From positions 726,001 to 790,000 of the forward strand of contig CALSFV010000016.1 of the NCBI GenBank assembly GCA_943737045.1: a stretch of 64,000 bases of DNA, given 5' to 3'. Positions within the stretch are counted from its first letter, which is position 1; the number at the start of each line of letters is the position of its first letter. Both the position numbers and the translations under genes were made by a program. The DNA is from Parapristionchus giblindavisi. Its lineage: Eukaryota > Nematoda > Chromadorea > Rhabditida > Diplogasteridae. Under the pieces are notes generated by a model. That model was not told the DNA's origin, ran no database searches, and was given only the letters and a program-made list of their open reading frames with translations. Of the stretch, positions 23,528 through 36,050 are shown one piece after another.

Positions 23528-23585
23528 CGGTATTGTGCTACCGTAGCCTTCAGGAATCGCGAACTGTGGTGTGTCCAATCTGTCA

Positions 23586-23640
23586 AAAAAGATGCGAAGA
23601 AAGTTGCGAACAAAGTTCGCAACTTTCTTCGCATCTTTTT
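23586..23640. repeat. perfect 26-bp hairpin with 3-nt loop
   Basis: Arms 23586-23611 and 23615-23640 are exact complements around AAA. The stem includes GATGCGAAGAAAGTTGCGAA. The same words (AAAGTTGCGA, AGATGCGA) recur in scattered form through 23690-24260. Confidence 0.9.
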
Positions 23641-23647
23641 CTCTAAA

Positions 23648-24288
23648 TCTCTCGAAATACACGCTCTCTAATTCTCTCTAACAAAAGTTGCGTCGAAAGT
23701 TGCGACGAAAAGATGCGACTAAAGTTGCGAACTTTGTTGCGAGGTCGGTTAGAGCAGACGAGAGAGTGTGCATTTGAAGAGGAGCAGAAAAAGTAAACGG
23801 AGCTTTACATAAAGTTGCGACGAAACTTGAATTTACAAAAGTGATAGTGTGATGGTGAAATTGTTATTACTCAACACCTTATGAGTGTGTGTTCAATATG
23901 TTATAATTTTTTTTAAAGAAAACTCTTATTATTTATACAAAAACTGCAAAAGAAGTCGTGTGCGCGCTCACGGATTTTCGTTTGAACTCAAGCTAGAAGG
24001 GGCGGGGTGACTGTCACCAAACCCGTCTGGGGTTTGCCGAAGTCTTTAATACAAGTATATAAGCCCCTTACACATCAAAGGGGTAGGAGAGCCTTCGAAT
24101 GAAAGTTGTGAGGAGAGGTGCGCCTAACTCGTCTGGGGTTCGCCGTAGGCATTCTTACAAGTATGTAAACCCCTTGTCTATGTGAGGGGTAGGAGAGCTT
24201 TCGGACGAAAGTTGAGAGGAAAGTTCGTATCTTTCTGCTGAACTCTCGCTAGAAAGTTGCGAACTTTCTTCTGAACTTTCGATCGAAA
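23648..24288. repeat. AAGTTGCGA-rich region with a 106-bp tandem duplication
   Basis: The word AAAGTTGCG(A/A)C recurs many times. Two diverged copies of a unit beginning CGTCTGGGGTT (24024 and 24130, period 106) each contain 'acaagtat.taa.ccccttg' and 'aggggtaggagagc'. No coding exon recognised. Confidence 0.6.
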
Positions 24289-26973
24289 GTGATGTGGGTT
24301 TAAAATCTTGGAAAAGTAGATGGAAAAGTAAAAAAGTAGTGTTAATTTCCTAACTGGAAAAGTAGTTGTAAAAGTAGCTGGAGTCGTAGTTGACGAACTC
24401 TTACAACGAAAACCCCTGATTTATCGCTTTGGATTACGGTATTTCTAAACGTGGCCATTTTGCAAGTCACCGGTTTTGTTTTTTTCGTTTTCATGGCTTA
24501 AATGTTTACATTTTATAAATTTAACCGTTACTCGAGCTTACAAACTACTCTATGTATCGCCCACAACATTTCTGCTGCCACGTTTACATTTATGATTGCT
24601 AACATTCGTTTTTTTCGCGAATACTTCTATCAGATCAACTCTGTTTCTTTACAGGCGTTTCCCCCTCGAACTTATCGATAATCCCGCTGATTATCGATCT
24701 CTCGCCTTGTGTTCGTCGTCGCAAGTGAGGATTGACTTATGATCGGTTAGTTTCACTTATGTTCTCGCTCACTTTCCATTCTAGTTTATATTTATCGATC
24801 AAGCACATGAGAAACTTGCTTATTGTTGTACCTTGTTATCACTTCACTTTCGCCGATAACTATCAATAATTAGTAATACATTCATAAAATGTTAATTTAT
24901 CAAGTATTTTCTCCAGGAAACGGCTCCAACGGCTCTTGCTTCGTTGTTGTTTCGCGTAAATCCCCAAGCGATACGTCATCTTCACTCAGATAAGACTTAC
25001 CTACTTTAAACCTGCATTATAATGAATGGATTGAGGCTTGTGGATAAATTATTGCAGGTTTTCGGGCTGCAAACGGTCGGTGGTGCCGTAGTTTCCTGCT
25101 TGATCTTTTTGCTGCTATTACAACAGGTGTGAATCCTTGGTTTTATAATTTCTCCAAATATTTCATGCAATTACTTCTCTATATATTAACGTGTGATGCT
25201 AGTCAAATCGTAAACTATGATACTGTGGATTGATTACTCTGGTCTATTCGGATATTTTACTATATCTATCTTTCGTGTAATTTGTTAACCTATCTCTCGT
25301 GCAATATCCACTAATGAAATTGATACTGTGGTGATATTTGTACAATATTTCTTATTCATATTCCTCTTTATGTAAAAGATTTCCTTTTCAGGATATCCGT
25401 CATCGCTGAACCACACGTGCGCAACATCTAACTGCAGGTAAATCACTAGCTATCCTTCTCGTTTCCATGTTTCCAAGAAAAGTAATGGAGAAAATTCAAG
25501 TTTTAATTTTCAACTCGTATAATTTTTCCTCCAATGTATCTTTAAGATGTCTAATTTACTTCTTCATCTCATCGTGGTCACGGCCATCGCTCTTTCATTT
25601 TATTATTATCTCTGTGTTCATGAGTTATTAAGTGATAAAGTATTGGAATCATAATGTGAACAATAAACAGAGCATCTTTATATTTCCGATCGACATAAAA
25701 ACAAAAACAGATCAACGTTTGGCGATTACGCTAACTACTAACGAATCGGGTCGGCAAGTCTGCAAGAGCACTAGATTAGTTTAATTTAATTTATTAGAAG
25801 GAAGTAGATAGATAGTGATTTACCTGCAGTTAGATGTTGCGCACGTGTGGTTCAGCGATGACGGATATCCTGAAAAGGAAATCTTTTACATAAAGAGGAA
25901 TATGAATAAGAAATATTGTACAAATATCACCACAGTATCAATTTCATTAGTGGATATTGCACGAGAGATAGGTTAACAAATTACACGAAAGATAGATATA
26001 GTAAAATATCCGAATAGACCAGAGTAATCAATCCACAGTATCATAGTTTACGATTTGACTAGCATCACACGTTAATATATAGAGAAGTAATTGCATGAAA
26101 TATTTGGAGAAATTATAAAACCAAGGATTCACACCTGTTGTAATAGCAGCAAAAAGATCAAGCAGGAAACTACGGCACCACCGACCGTTTGCAGCCCGAA
26201 AAACCTGCAATAATTTATCCACAAGCCTCAATCCATTCATTATAATGCAGGTTTAAAGTAGGTAAGTCTTATCTGAGTGAAGATGACGTATCGCTTGGGG
26301 ATTTACGCGAAACAACAACGAAGCAAGAGCCGTTGGAGCCGTTTCCTGGAGAAAATACTTGATAAATTAACATTTTATGAATGTATTACTAATTATTGAT
26401 AGTTATCGGCGAAAGTGAAGTGATAACAAGGTACAACAATAAGCAAGTTTCTCATGTGCTTGATCGATAAATATAAACTAGAATGGAAAGTGAGCGAGAA
26501 CATAAGTGAAACTAACCGATCATAAGTCAATCCTCACTTGCGACGACGAACACAAGGCGAGAGATCGATAATCAGCGGGATTATCGATAAGTTCGAGGGG
26601 GAAACGCCTGTAAAGAAACAGAGTTGATCTGATAGAAGTATTCGCGAAAAAAACGAATGTTAGCAATCATAAATGTAAACGTGGCAGCAGAAATGTTGTG
26701 GGCGATACATAGAGTAGTTTGTAAGCTCGAGTAACGGTTAAATTTATAAAATGTAAACATTTAAGCCATGAAAACGAAAAAAACAAAACCGGTGACTTGC
26801 AAAATGGCCACGTTTAGAAATACCGTAATCCAAAGCGATAAATCAGGGGTTTTCGTTGTAAGAGTTCGTCAACTACGACTCCAGCTACTTTTACAACTAC
26901 TTTTCCAGTTAGGAAATTAACACTACTTTTTTACTTTTCCATCTACTTTTCCAAGATTTTAAACCCACATCAC
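24289..26973. repeat. 2.7-kb palindrome, 1.16-kb arms
   Basis: Left arm 24289-25447 and right arm 25814-26973 are nearly identical inverted copies, from GTGATGTGGGTTTAAAAT ... at the outer edge to CTGCAGGTAAATCACT at the inner edge, with a unique 366-bp spacer. One difference seen is an extra T in the right arm at the GGTTTTCGGG position of the left. No target duplication or TIR signature marks the edges. The spacer is A+T-rich with no gene recognised. Confidence 0.92.
25022..25132 (+). CDS. possible 36-residue single-TM peptide in palindrome arm
   Basis: Unbroken frame from ATG to TGA. Residues 13-35 form one hydrophobic helix (GGAVVSCLIFLLLLQQ core). Alternatively the segment from 25059 is an internal exon: ATTATTGCAG acceptor, CAACAG|GTGTGA donor, and upstream exon-like pieces with acceptors at about 24656 and 24917. 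In the right arm the same frame is broken by a single-base insertion, which yields a different 70-codon frame at 26028-26240 (-). No family recognised. Could be a fragment of a captured host gene or chance. Confidence 0.3.
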   Translation: MNGLRLVDKLLQVFGLQTVGGAVVSCLIFLLLLQQV

Positions 26974-27410
26974 AGATTGGACGGACCCCTGATTTTTTTC
27001 AGTCGACCCCTGATCCGGGGTTCATGGTTGAAAATTGCCGAAGTCGAAAAATTCATGATGCTCCAAGAACAAATACTAGTTGCCATTATATTAATAGTGA
27101 GCCAACTTTTACTTCGGCTGCAGTCGTAATTCCCTAGCTGCAAACGTCTTCTACTGCTGCAGGCGTCCCTTCACTGGCAGCACAGGCGTCGTTTTCTGCT
27201 GCAGGAGCCTTTCGCTGGCTGCACAGGCGTCCTTAACTAGGCGCAGGCCTACTACTACTCTCTAGTACTTCGACTATTCGACTATTGTTTCTTCCACATG
27301 GTAAGTACTCTGCATATCAATCGTTATCATTCATCATGAACGAGTATTGGATACTAGAGAACACGAATAAGGGAAGGGTACTTAGTCGTCACGACGCCCA
27401 CCAAGGTGCC
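26974..27410. other. non-coding stretch with CTGCAGGCGTC repeats
   Basis: Between 27115 and 27250 an imperfect unit of roughly 30-35 bp based on 'ctgcaggcgtccttt.ctggc' recurs four to five times. No gene recognised. Confidence 0.45.
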
Positions 27411-27530
27411 TTAAAGGCAGACCCCGAGCTAATTTTGCTCTCCGCATTGCCAATACTCTATCGTGGGCTAGCAAAGCGAGAGGGTGTGGCCAGAGCGGAG
27501 AGTGTCAAATTAGCTGGGGTCTCGCTTTAA
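27411..27530. mobile_element. TTAA-flanked MITE, CCCCGAGCTAA family
   Basis: 120 bp bounded by TTAA. Ends are TTAAAGGCAGACCCCGAGCT and GCTGGGGTCTCGCTTTAA; inner arms are TTTGCTCTCCGC / GCGGAGAGTGTCAAA. Relatives lie at about 29320-29400, 36770-36830, 41645-41752 and 46676-46786. TTAA targets suggest a piggyBac-type mobiliser. Confidence 0.75.
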
Positions 27531-27742
27531 ACTAAAACTCGAAGTGACTAGAACACGAGGTAAAGTAGATCCGAAGAAAATATTAGGCCCTCCCGACTGA
27601 ATTTGCCTTGAGTTATCACTTGCCTAGGCCAGTGATCTCCCGCAGGACTTCGTGTGTTTTAACACATTTAAAAATAACCTGTTGTATTCAATATTTATTA
27701 TTTCCTGAATACCGTTATATTCTATTGTTCAAGAATCGATAA

Positions 27743-28789
<1,047 letters not shown>

Positions 28790-28860
28790 TCACGACTTAT
28801 TTACTTACTCACCGAAATACGAGTAAGATGTGGGTGGATAAACAAATTAGACGATGCATC

Positions 28861-28972
28861 GCGATGTATACTGTAGTCGATGGACACTGTAATCGATTGA
28901 TACTGTAATCGACGGATACTGTAGTCGATGTATACTGTAGTCGACGGACACTGTAGTTGATAACATTAGATT
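28861..28972 (+). repeat. minisatellite of TACTGTAGTCGA units
   Basis: About six imperfect 20-21 bp units of TACTGTA(G/A)TCGA(C/T)GGA type. The same array is at 33390-33500, and its complement is hugely expanded at 37084-37614. Confidence 0.85.
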
Positions 28973-29971
28973 GTGCAAATTGTGATCCAATTCATCGCCA
29001 TTGACATATTCGAACTGCAATGGTTAGCGTTGGAGTCTTCCGACTCGAGAAAGTCCCTTGTTCCTTCTACTTCCCTCTTCCTCTTCTTCTCTCACAGGGT
29101 CAGTAGGGTAGATCACTCACTCGTCCAAGTCTATCTATCAATCAATCAATAATCATCGATTAGTCTCTTCCTTCCTTCCCATCTCCTCTTTTCACTCCAT
29201 TTCTCCTTTTTGATGTCGTTTTGCTTCCTCCTTACTTGTTTCAATAATCCGTTACTTGTTGTTTATTTATCATTAACATATTTACTTTCCCCTTTTGCGC
29301 ATGCCTATATTTTGTGTGTTTTAGCGGCATATCCCGAGCTCATTTGAATCTCTGCGCTCAGACCACACTCTCTCGCTTTCTTTCTCTTCGAGAGAGCGTT
29401 GCCTCTCTCTCTCTCTGCTTCTCCCTCTCCACCTCTCCCTCTATTCCTCTCTCTACATGCATATCGGACATATCGGATGTCTATTGTCATATAACTATAA
29501 CGATTCCCTTCTTCATCTTCTTCTCTCATTCTCAGTAAGATAGATCACTTTCCCTTCCCTGTCTATCTCTCAATCAATCAATAATTATTGATTGGCCCCT
29601 TCCTTCCTTCCCATCACTTTTCTCCTTCTCTTTCACTGTTTTTAGACAAGTCGTTCTGCTGCAAGTTTTCGTCTCTTTTTATGAAAAGGATCTCCATACT
29701 TGATCAGTGGTCCCATCGTCGTTGTTGTTCACTTCTGCTCTCCAAGTTGCATATGAGCATTCAATAACGATTTACTACGTGTTCTCATTCTTGTCTGATT
29801 CGTTTGCAGTCTTCGATCGTATTATCCCTCACACCCGTGTTTCCCATTGTTCCCTATTTTTAAAGTTGATCTTTGATCTTTACCTTGCGGTTGCTCGTCT
29901 ACCTACTTTAGTTTGCGTTTCTTTATCACCAAGGCATGTTGAATTGCTTCCATTTCAATCAATTTTTCCAG

Positions 29972-30074
29972 GAAAACAACACGAAGATAGTCGTGCCCTC
30001 TCCGACTACACCATCCAGGAGTCCACCATCTATCTCGTACAGGACAGGGAAGGACTCCATTCAGATCAACAACG
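29972..30074 (+). pseudogene. ubiquitin-like exon, left copy
   Basis: An exon with good acceptor (TTTTTCCAG) and donor (CG|GTAAGC) encodes GKQHEDSRALSDYTIQ followed by ESTIYLVQ, clearly derived from ubiquitin [24 protein letters not shown]. One residue is missing before EST and the RLRGG end is replaced by DREGLHSDQQ. Lys48 of ubiquitin corresponds to the K in GKQ and is kept, but the mature GG terminus is lost. Splicing to the next acceptor (about 30332) meets a stop after a few residues, and no upstream ubiquitin N-terminus was found. It is probably a captured, decayed ubiquitin-fold gene fragment. Confidence 0.7.
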
Positions 30075-30775
30075 GTAAGCAGTGATTCCTACTTTGGTTC
30101 AATTTGGTCAACGATCAATCAATAAATAACGTCTGTGAAAAGTGAAGAATCCTCATTTCTTCTCGTGCCTTGATCCGACAATGAGTTAGAAGATCTTTGA
30201 TTGATCTTTGATCTTTGATTTTGTAGTTCTTTGACATTGTTCTCTTCACAGTTCAATTCACTCATGTCATGTCTTATTGGCAGAGACCAAGTAGTCTTAT
30301 CATTGAATCTATGATAATCTTCCATTCTACAGGTCGAATCGATGAGGATCAATCAACGACTACAGAAGGTCGGCGAAGTGCTGCAGAGGTTAAGCCCCGC
30401 GCCAATCTTCAGTGAAGAATTTGTGGGATACCGCGTCAACTTTTCGTGATGTCAGTGAGACGCCGCGCCAACCCTCGTCTGGCTTCATCAGGTTCGAACT
30501 TTCCTTGGACTATTTTGATATTATCTGATGTTTTTGTTCAAAACTTGGTGAAATGAAAAAGACGAGAGAGCGTATAAAAAGATGTGAATAAAATCTTTTC
30601 TTTTCTAAATTTTTAGTTCATTATTCTTTGCCTCGGAAAGACAAACGAGAGAGAAAGTATGAGAAAGAGAGTCTGCATTTTTAAAAACGCTCTCGTTTGC
30701 AAATACAAAAAAAACGGATGAAAAGAAAAGATCTCATCGTTGACGTTATGTTAATATATGATAGACAGGATTATT

Positions 30776-30807
<32 letters not shown>

Positions 30808-31141
30808 GATAGACAGGATTATTTGTGTCATCATCGTTGATGACGTCACTTGAAGAACTTTCTCGTCTTCATGGATGACTTCTCGATGGTCGTCGAATGA
30901 AGTGTGAGGACTCCCGTCGCTTCTGCCCTCATCCACTCTTCTGGCGGAGCTCTTTTTTCAGGAAGAATAAAGATTTTGGGGGTGTTGATGTTTGAAATCG
31001 GTATCCGAGCCCGCGAAGTAAAATGGGCGGAACAAGAATCGGTATATAAGCTGGGTACGCCAGAAAGGGGCGGTGCCATGCATCGGTTTATAGCAGGGGA
31101 GTGCATGAGTATATGTAGAGCATTTGATATCACTACCAATA

Positions 31142-31222
31142 GGGACACATGGTCTAGTGGATAAGAGGTCGGACTATCAATCCAACCGGTTGGTCGACAT
31201 AAAAGTTCGAATCCCCGTCTCT
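31142..31222 (+). other. tRNA-Asp-like cassette at arm end
   Basis: Reads GGGACACATGGTCTAGTGGA with an A box, an anticodon-like loop CTATCAA (Asp-type position), a B box AGTTCGAATCC and a TTTTT run directly after it, as at polymerase III terminators. The T-stem and acceptor stem do not pair and the variable region is too long, so it is a tRNA-derived sequence, not a sound tRNA. Relatives: a truncated complement at 34908-34932 and a fuller copy at 46889-46963 (-). Confidence 0.6.
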
Positions 31223-31638
31223 TTTTGCCATTTTCTTCGTTGAATAATTTCCGATCCCATTACGCTAATTGTAAGACCAAGTTTGTGACAATCATCTCTC
31301 ATGGGAGGTCCATGTGAATCGTGATCTGACTTTATTCATTAAAGGTATAATAGCTAGTCTTAAAGGCTGTTTGTATTCAATGTACATACTTTCAATGACT
31401 TTCAATGTTTTCTCATGCACGCACTGAAACAGTACATGCATAAATCGATTAATAACGAATACGATGAGATGTTAAAACAGCAAATACTAGATAGAGTTTT
31501 TTTTTAAAAGAAAGTGGATAGAGGGTCAAGCGTACGTGATAGATGCCACTATAATTCTATTTCTTCGGTCATACGTCAAGCATCTAACTTTTACATCTTC
31601 TTGTTTCATCCATTTAACATTTGTTTCGATGGAATAAT
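31223..31638. other. non-coding stretch
   Basis: A+T-rich unique DNA at the inner edge of the left arm, downstream of the MSP-domain exons on the other strand. Nothing recognised. Confidence 0.4.
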
Positions 31639-31935
31639 TTATTCTTTTGGAGCTTCCACTGCCACTTTTTCTTCTTCATTCACTACAGCTTTCAATGTCA
31701 GACGTACTGCAAATGGAGCTTTTGGATCACTCTCCTGCATTGGAACCAATGACCATTTAATGACCGCTTTATCCTGTAAAAGATCAAAGATCATCATATT
31801 CATGGATCAAAGATCAATCTCTTACATCTTTAGGAGGACCTCCGATTCTGGATATCTCGATAGAAGTGGATCGCTTGGAATTAATGAATCCATAGACGGG
31901 ATTGTGACGGTAACACAAATTGTTCGAAGTCTTTG
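31639..31935 (-). CDS. MSP-domain (SSP/MSD-like) sperm protein, C-terminal two exons
   Basis: Exon 31826-31935 encodes KTSNNLCYRHNPVYGFI ... ISRIGGPPKD, and exon 31639-31773 encodes DKAVIKWSLVPMQESDPKAP ... ending in APKE-stop. They are joined in phase by a 52-nt intron carrying AAAGATCAAAGATCA. This matches the second half of single-MSP-domain small sperm proteins (K-SSNN-YR-xPVYGFI-GPPKxDK-...-DPxAPF). The frame extends upstream as GIFQAK, resembling the preceding family strand (IFKIK), but no clear N-terminal exon was found. A frame near 32840 (GSSRLKFAF) resembles the missing part, without workable splicing. It is either a gene with an unresolved first exon or a decaying copy, located at the centre of the 9-kb inverted repeat. 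Confidence 0.65.
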
Positions 31936-31946
31936 CTTGAAAAATT

Positions 31947-34147
31947 CCAACAATGAGAAGATTAAAGACCAAAGAATATTTTTTTTAAATAATAATAATA
32001 ACTTTTAAAAATATGACAAAGAAAAACAGCATGAATATATTAGGGACACATACAATACAATACAAGAACGAGGTAATAATGTTAAATTAAGAAAAGAAAT
32101 AGCCATGAAGTATGAGAAATCATGCAATTACGAAAACATTTTTCATTAGAATTGACAATGACATTGTCAAAACAACTTTATCAGCTAGTTAATGGGTGTT
32201 TCGAAGCAGGGTTTCCATGAGATCTCTCCATTCCGAGAGATTGTGCCACGCACCTTGAATATATTGAGGACCACCTTTTGATATTAGGACTAATTATGGT
32301 TAAATTAAAACAAGTATTAACTAATCGATTCGAAATAAAGTTTAATAATTGTTTGGATTTACAATGATGTTTGACAAGTCGGAAATTGATTCTACGAGAG
32401 TAGTTTCTATTATAGGAAAATTGGTAAAAATTAATTATTTTAAAAAAAATTTAAAATCATTTCGTGTAGTTATCCCCGCCCTTCACCCGACTCAATAGTG
32501 GTCGCATATGGGGTTGTGCGCGCGCGATGACCCTCTGCGTCTCTGCCCATCGATCTCCTCTTATCGTCTGGCCGTTCTATCACTGATCTAACACGGAGAG
32601 AGAATCGCATCCTTTATTTGAAACAACATTTGTGCTTCCTTTGTTAAGATCTGACGTCTAAAGATCAAAGATCAACCTTTTCAAAACTTTATACTGCGAG
32701 GTTTCAGATGACCTTTCCACTTTCTCAATCGTCGATGTACTGTAGGCACACAATACACCAAGTTGCGTATAGTTCCTAGACACTGTCATTAGCATGAATG
32801 ACATTCGTTCAGCTGTAAAGGTAAAGGTGGAAAATGCAAATTTAAGTCGTGACGACCCTGTTGTACCTATGTGCGCAATATTATTATTGATTACTTGACT
32901 AAAATCGGTTCTCCTGCATTCAAAGCTTCCAATGAAGAAAAAATAATAAAATAAAATAAAGTCTCGCGTGGTAATTCCTGAAGGGATACTACATTTTCGA
33001 ATAATGTCTCTTCTTTTCCTACCTTTGGTATCACACAAAGAGCGAATAAATTTTAAGAGAGTCATGGGATATTGTAAGAGTTACAGTATACCTAACATTA
33101 TGCATTTTCCACTTTTACCTATACAGCTGAACGAATGAAATCTATGTTAATGACAGTGTTTAGGAACTATTACATATGCAACTCGGTGTATTGTATGCCT
33201 AAAGCACATCGACGATTGTGAAAGTGGAAAGATCATCTGAAACCTCGCAGTATTGAGTTTTGAAAAGGTTGATCTTTGATCTTTAGACGTCAGATCATAA
33301 GTGAGCACAAATATTGTTTCAATCGTCGTCACTACTTATTTTCTTACTCACCGAAATACGAGCAGTATGTGGATGGATAAACAAATTAGTCGATGTATAC
33401 TGTAGACGACGTATACTGTAATCGACGGATACTCTAGTCACGGATACTGTAGTCGAGGGATATTGTAGTCAACGTATACTATAGTCTACGTATACTATAC
33501 CGGTGCACTGTGTGCCGGAGTTAGTGAAAAATTGCCTACCCATTGTGAAAGTGGAAAGATCTTGATTTTTGAAAAGATTAATCTTTGATCTTTAGACGTC
33601 TGATCTTAAGTGAGCACAAATGTTGGTTTCAAATAAAGGATGCGATTCTCTCTCCGTGTTAGATCAGTGATAGAACGGCCAGACGATAAGAGGAGATCGA
33701 TGGGCAGAGACGCAGAGGGTCATCGCGCGCACAACCCCATATGCGACCACTATTAAGACGGGTGGAGGGCGGGGATAACTACACGAAATGAGTGAAAATT
33801 TTTTTTAAAATTAATTAATTGTGAACAATTTTCCGATAATAGAAACTGCTCTCGTAGAATCAATTTCCGACTTGTCAAACATCATTGTAAATCCAAACAA
33901 TTATTAAACTTTATTTCGAATCGATTAACCCTTTATTCTCGACTTTTTTCTCTACCCGGTCTTTTGTGCGCATCGCAAAAAAGCGAAAAACACCGCAAAA
34001 ATGCGATGAATGATTCTGGCATTTTTTTGCTTGACAAGAATTGCAAAAAATTTCAAATGCTCTGTCCTATATCAAAAATGAACAACGGAATCATTACCAT
34101 TTATTGAATATAACAAAATTATCAAGACATAGAGTTCATACATCCAG
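31947..34147. repeat. inner inverted repeats of the palindrome centre
   Basis: Segments 32320-32640 and 33620-33930 are inverted copies ('tgtagttatccccgccc', 'gatctcctcttatcgtctgg', 'cggagagagaatcgcatcc'). A second inverted pair flanks about 32960: 32650-32840 against 33110-33285 ('tttacagctgaacgaatg' and 'gaaacctcgcagta'). A direct copy of the left-arm start with its minisatellite lies at 33300-33500. No complete gene recognised. Confidence 0.7.
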
Positions 34148-34285
34148 AACCCAGTAGAGTACCTCGATGTAGACATTCATGAGATGTATGTTGTAGAAGC
34201 AGCAGATGATATGGAAAAGAAGGAGAAGGCAGCAAAGAAATTATTGAAAATCTCATCTAATATCCGCATTTTCTCGTTTAAATAA
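34148..34285 (+). CDS. possible terminal exon, unknown protein
   Basis: After an acceptor-like CATCCAG the frame reads NPVEYLDVDIHEMYVVEAAD and continues to an Asp/Glu/Lys-rich helical stretch (DDMEKKEKAAKKLLK), stopping at TAA 34283-34285 (46 codons). Amino-acid content is protein-like for such an A+T-rich region, but no upstream exon was found and no family is recognised. It may be a remnant or chance. Confidence 0.22.
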   Translation, partial: NPVEYLDVDIHEMYVVEAADDMEKKEKAAKKLLKISSNIRIFSFK

Positions 34286-35947
34286 AAAAATTTACGTGCT
34301 CTCTCATTCTCTGATCAGTCTATAAAACCGACATGAAAGAGCCTGGAACGGCGTGAGTATGGTAACTACTCCGTAAGCTAGTTCGTACACGAATAAGTGA
34401 GTAAAACTTACATGAGAAGTACGATCAACTACGTGATACGATCAACTCAGTCATGACGAGAACAACGGCAAAATATGTTTAAAACTAGCGAAAAACCAAA
34501 TTGACGAATTAGGAAACGTCGTCGGGGCACACCACAATTCAGATTGTCGTTACAAAACGGATTCGTTCACAAAATATATATTTTTTAAAAATTATGAATT
34601 TTAAACTGAAGGTGTAATATAATATGTAGAAGATATTGAGCAAATAAAAAACCTACCTGGGCCATGGGAAAATAGTGAGAATTAATTTAATGTAATTTTT
34701 TTACGAAAAATCCCAAATTCCAGCCTTCGTTGACCGTTGATCAAAAAACTCTCTTGACAATAGTTTCTTAGAATTCGCCAAGGAGTCGATTGCACCCACT
34801 CCCGAATCGATTGGGTTCGAAATAAACTTTTTAGGAAAAGGCGCCAAATCGTTGTGTGGTCACCTCCTGAAGCGAATTTTCAATTGGAAGAAATTTTCTC
34901 AGATAGCGTGTTTTATCCACTAGACCATGGGTCCCTTGTAATTGTCATTTCAAACGATCTACATATACTCACGCATTTCCCTACTTGCATGCCGATGCAT
35001 AGCTCCGCCCCTTTCGAGTGGACACAACATAAATACCGATTCTAGCTCCGCCCATTTTACTTCGCGGGCTTGGATACCGATTTCAAACATCAACACCCCC
35101 AAAATCTTTATTCTTCCTGAAAAAAGAGCTCCGCCAGAAGAGTGGATGAGGGCAGAAGCGACGGGAGTCCTCACACTTCATTCGACGACCATCGAGAAGT
35201 CATCCATGAAGACGAGAAAGTTCTTCAAGTGACGTCATCAACGATGATGACACAAATAATCCTGTCTATCATATATTATTATAACATCAACGGTGATATC
35301 TTTTCTTTTCATCCGTTTTTTTGTATTTGCAAACGAGAGCGTTTTTAAAAATGCAGACTCTCTTTCTCATACTTTTGTTCTCGTTTGTCTTTCAGAGCAT
35401 ATTGAACAAAAAATTTAGAAAAGAAAAGATTTAATTCCCATCTTTTTATACGCTCTCTCGTCTTTTCATTTCACCGACTTTTGAACAAAAACATCAGATA
35501 ATATCAAAATAGTCCAAGGAAAGTTGGAACCTGATGAAGCCAGACGAAGGTTGGCGCGGCGTCTCACTGACATCACGAAAAGTTGACGCGGCATCCCACT
35601 AATTCTTCACTGAAGATTGGCGCGGGGCTTAACCTCTGCAGCACTTCGCCGACCTTCTGTAGTCGTTGATTGATCCTCATCGATTCGACCCGTAGAATGG
35701 AAGATTATCATAGATTCAATGATAAGACTACTTGGTCTCTGCCAATAAGACATGACATGAGTGAATTGAACTGTGAAGAGAACAATGTCAAAGAACTACA
35801 AAATCTAAGATCAAAGATCAATCAAAGATCTTCTAACTCTTTGTCGGATCAAGGCACGAGAAGAAATGAGGATTCTTCACTTTTCACAGACGTTAATTAT
35901 TGATTGATCGTTGACCAAATTGAACCAAAGTAGGAATCACTACTTAC

Positions 35948-36050
35948 CGTTGTTGATCTGAATGGAGTCCTTCCCTGTCCTGTACGAGATAGATGGTGGA
36001 CTCCTGGATGGTGTAGTCGGAGAGGGCACGACTATCTTCGTGTTGTTTTC
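35948..36050 (-). pseudogene. ubiquitin-like exon, right copy
   Basis: Inverted duplicate of 29972-30074 with the same splice signals and the same ubiquitin-derived residues (GKQHEDSRALSDYTIQ, ESTIYLVQ). The encoded stretch appears unchanged between arms although neighbouring arm sequence has diverged. That points to a young duplication or gene conversion; selection cannot be judged from two copies. Confidence 0.7.

Larger units (their letters stand above)
28790..31163 (+). repeat. left arm of a 9-kb inverted repeat
   Basis: Matches 34908-37673 in reverse complement, beginning at CGACTTATTTACTTACTCAC and running through a minisatellite, a pyrimidine-rich block, a ubiquitin-like exon (29972-30074) and a tRNA-like end (from 31142). 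The right arm is about 400 bp longer because its minisatellite is expanded and it has an extra pyrimidine-rich block. Confidence 0.88.
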
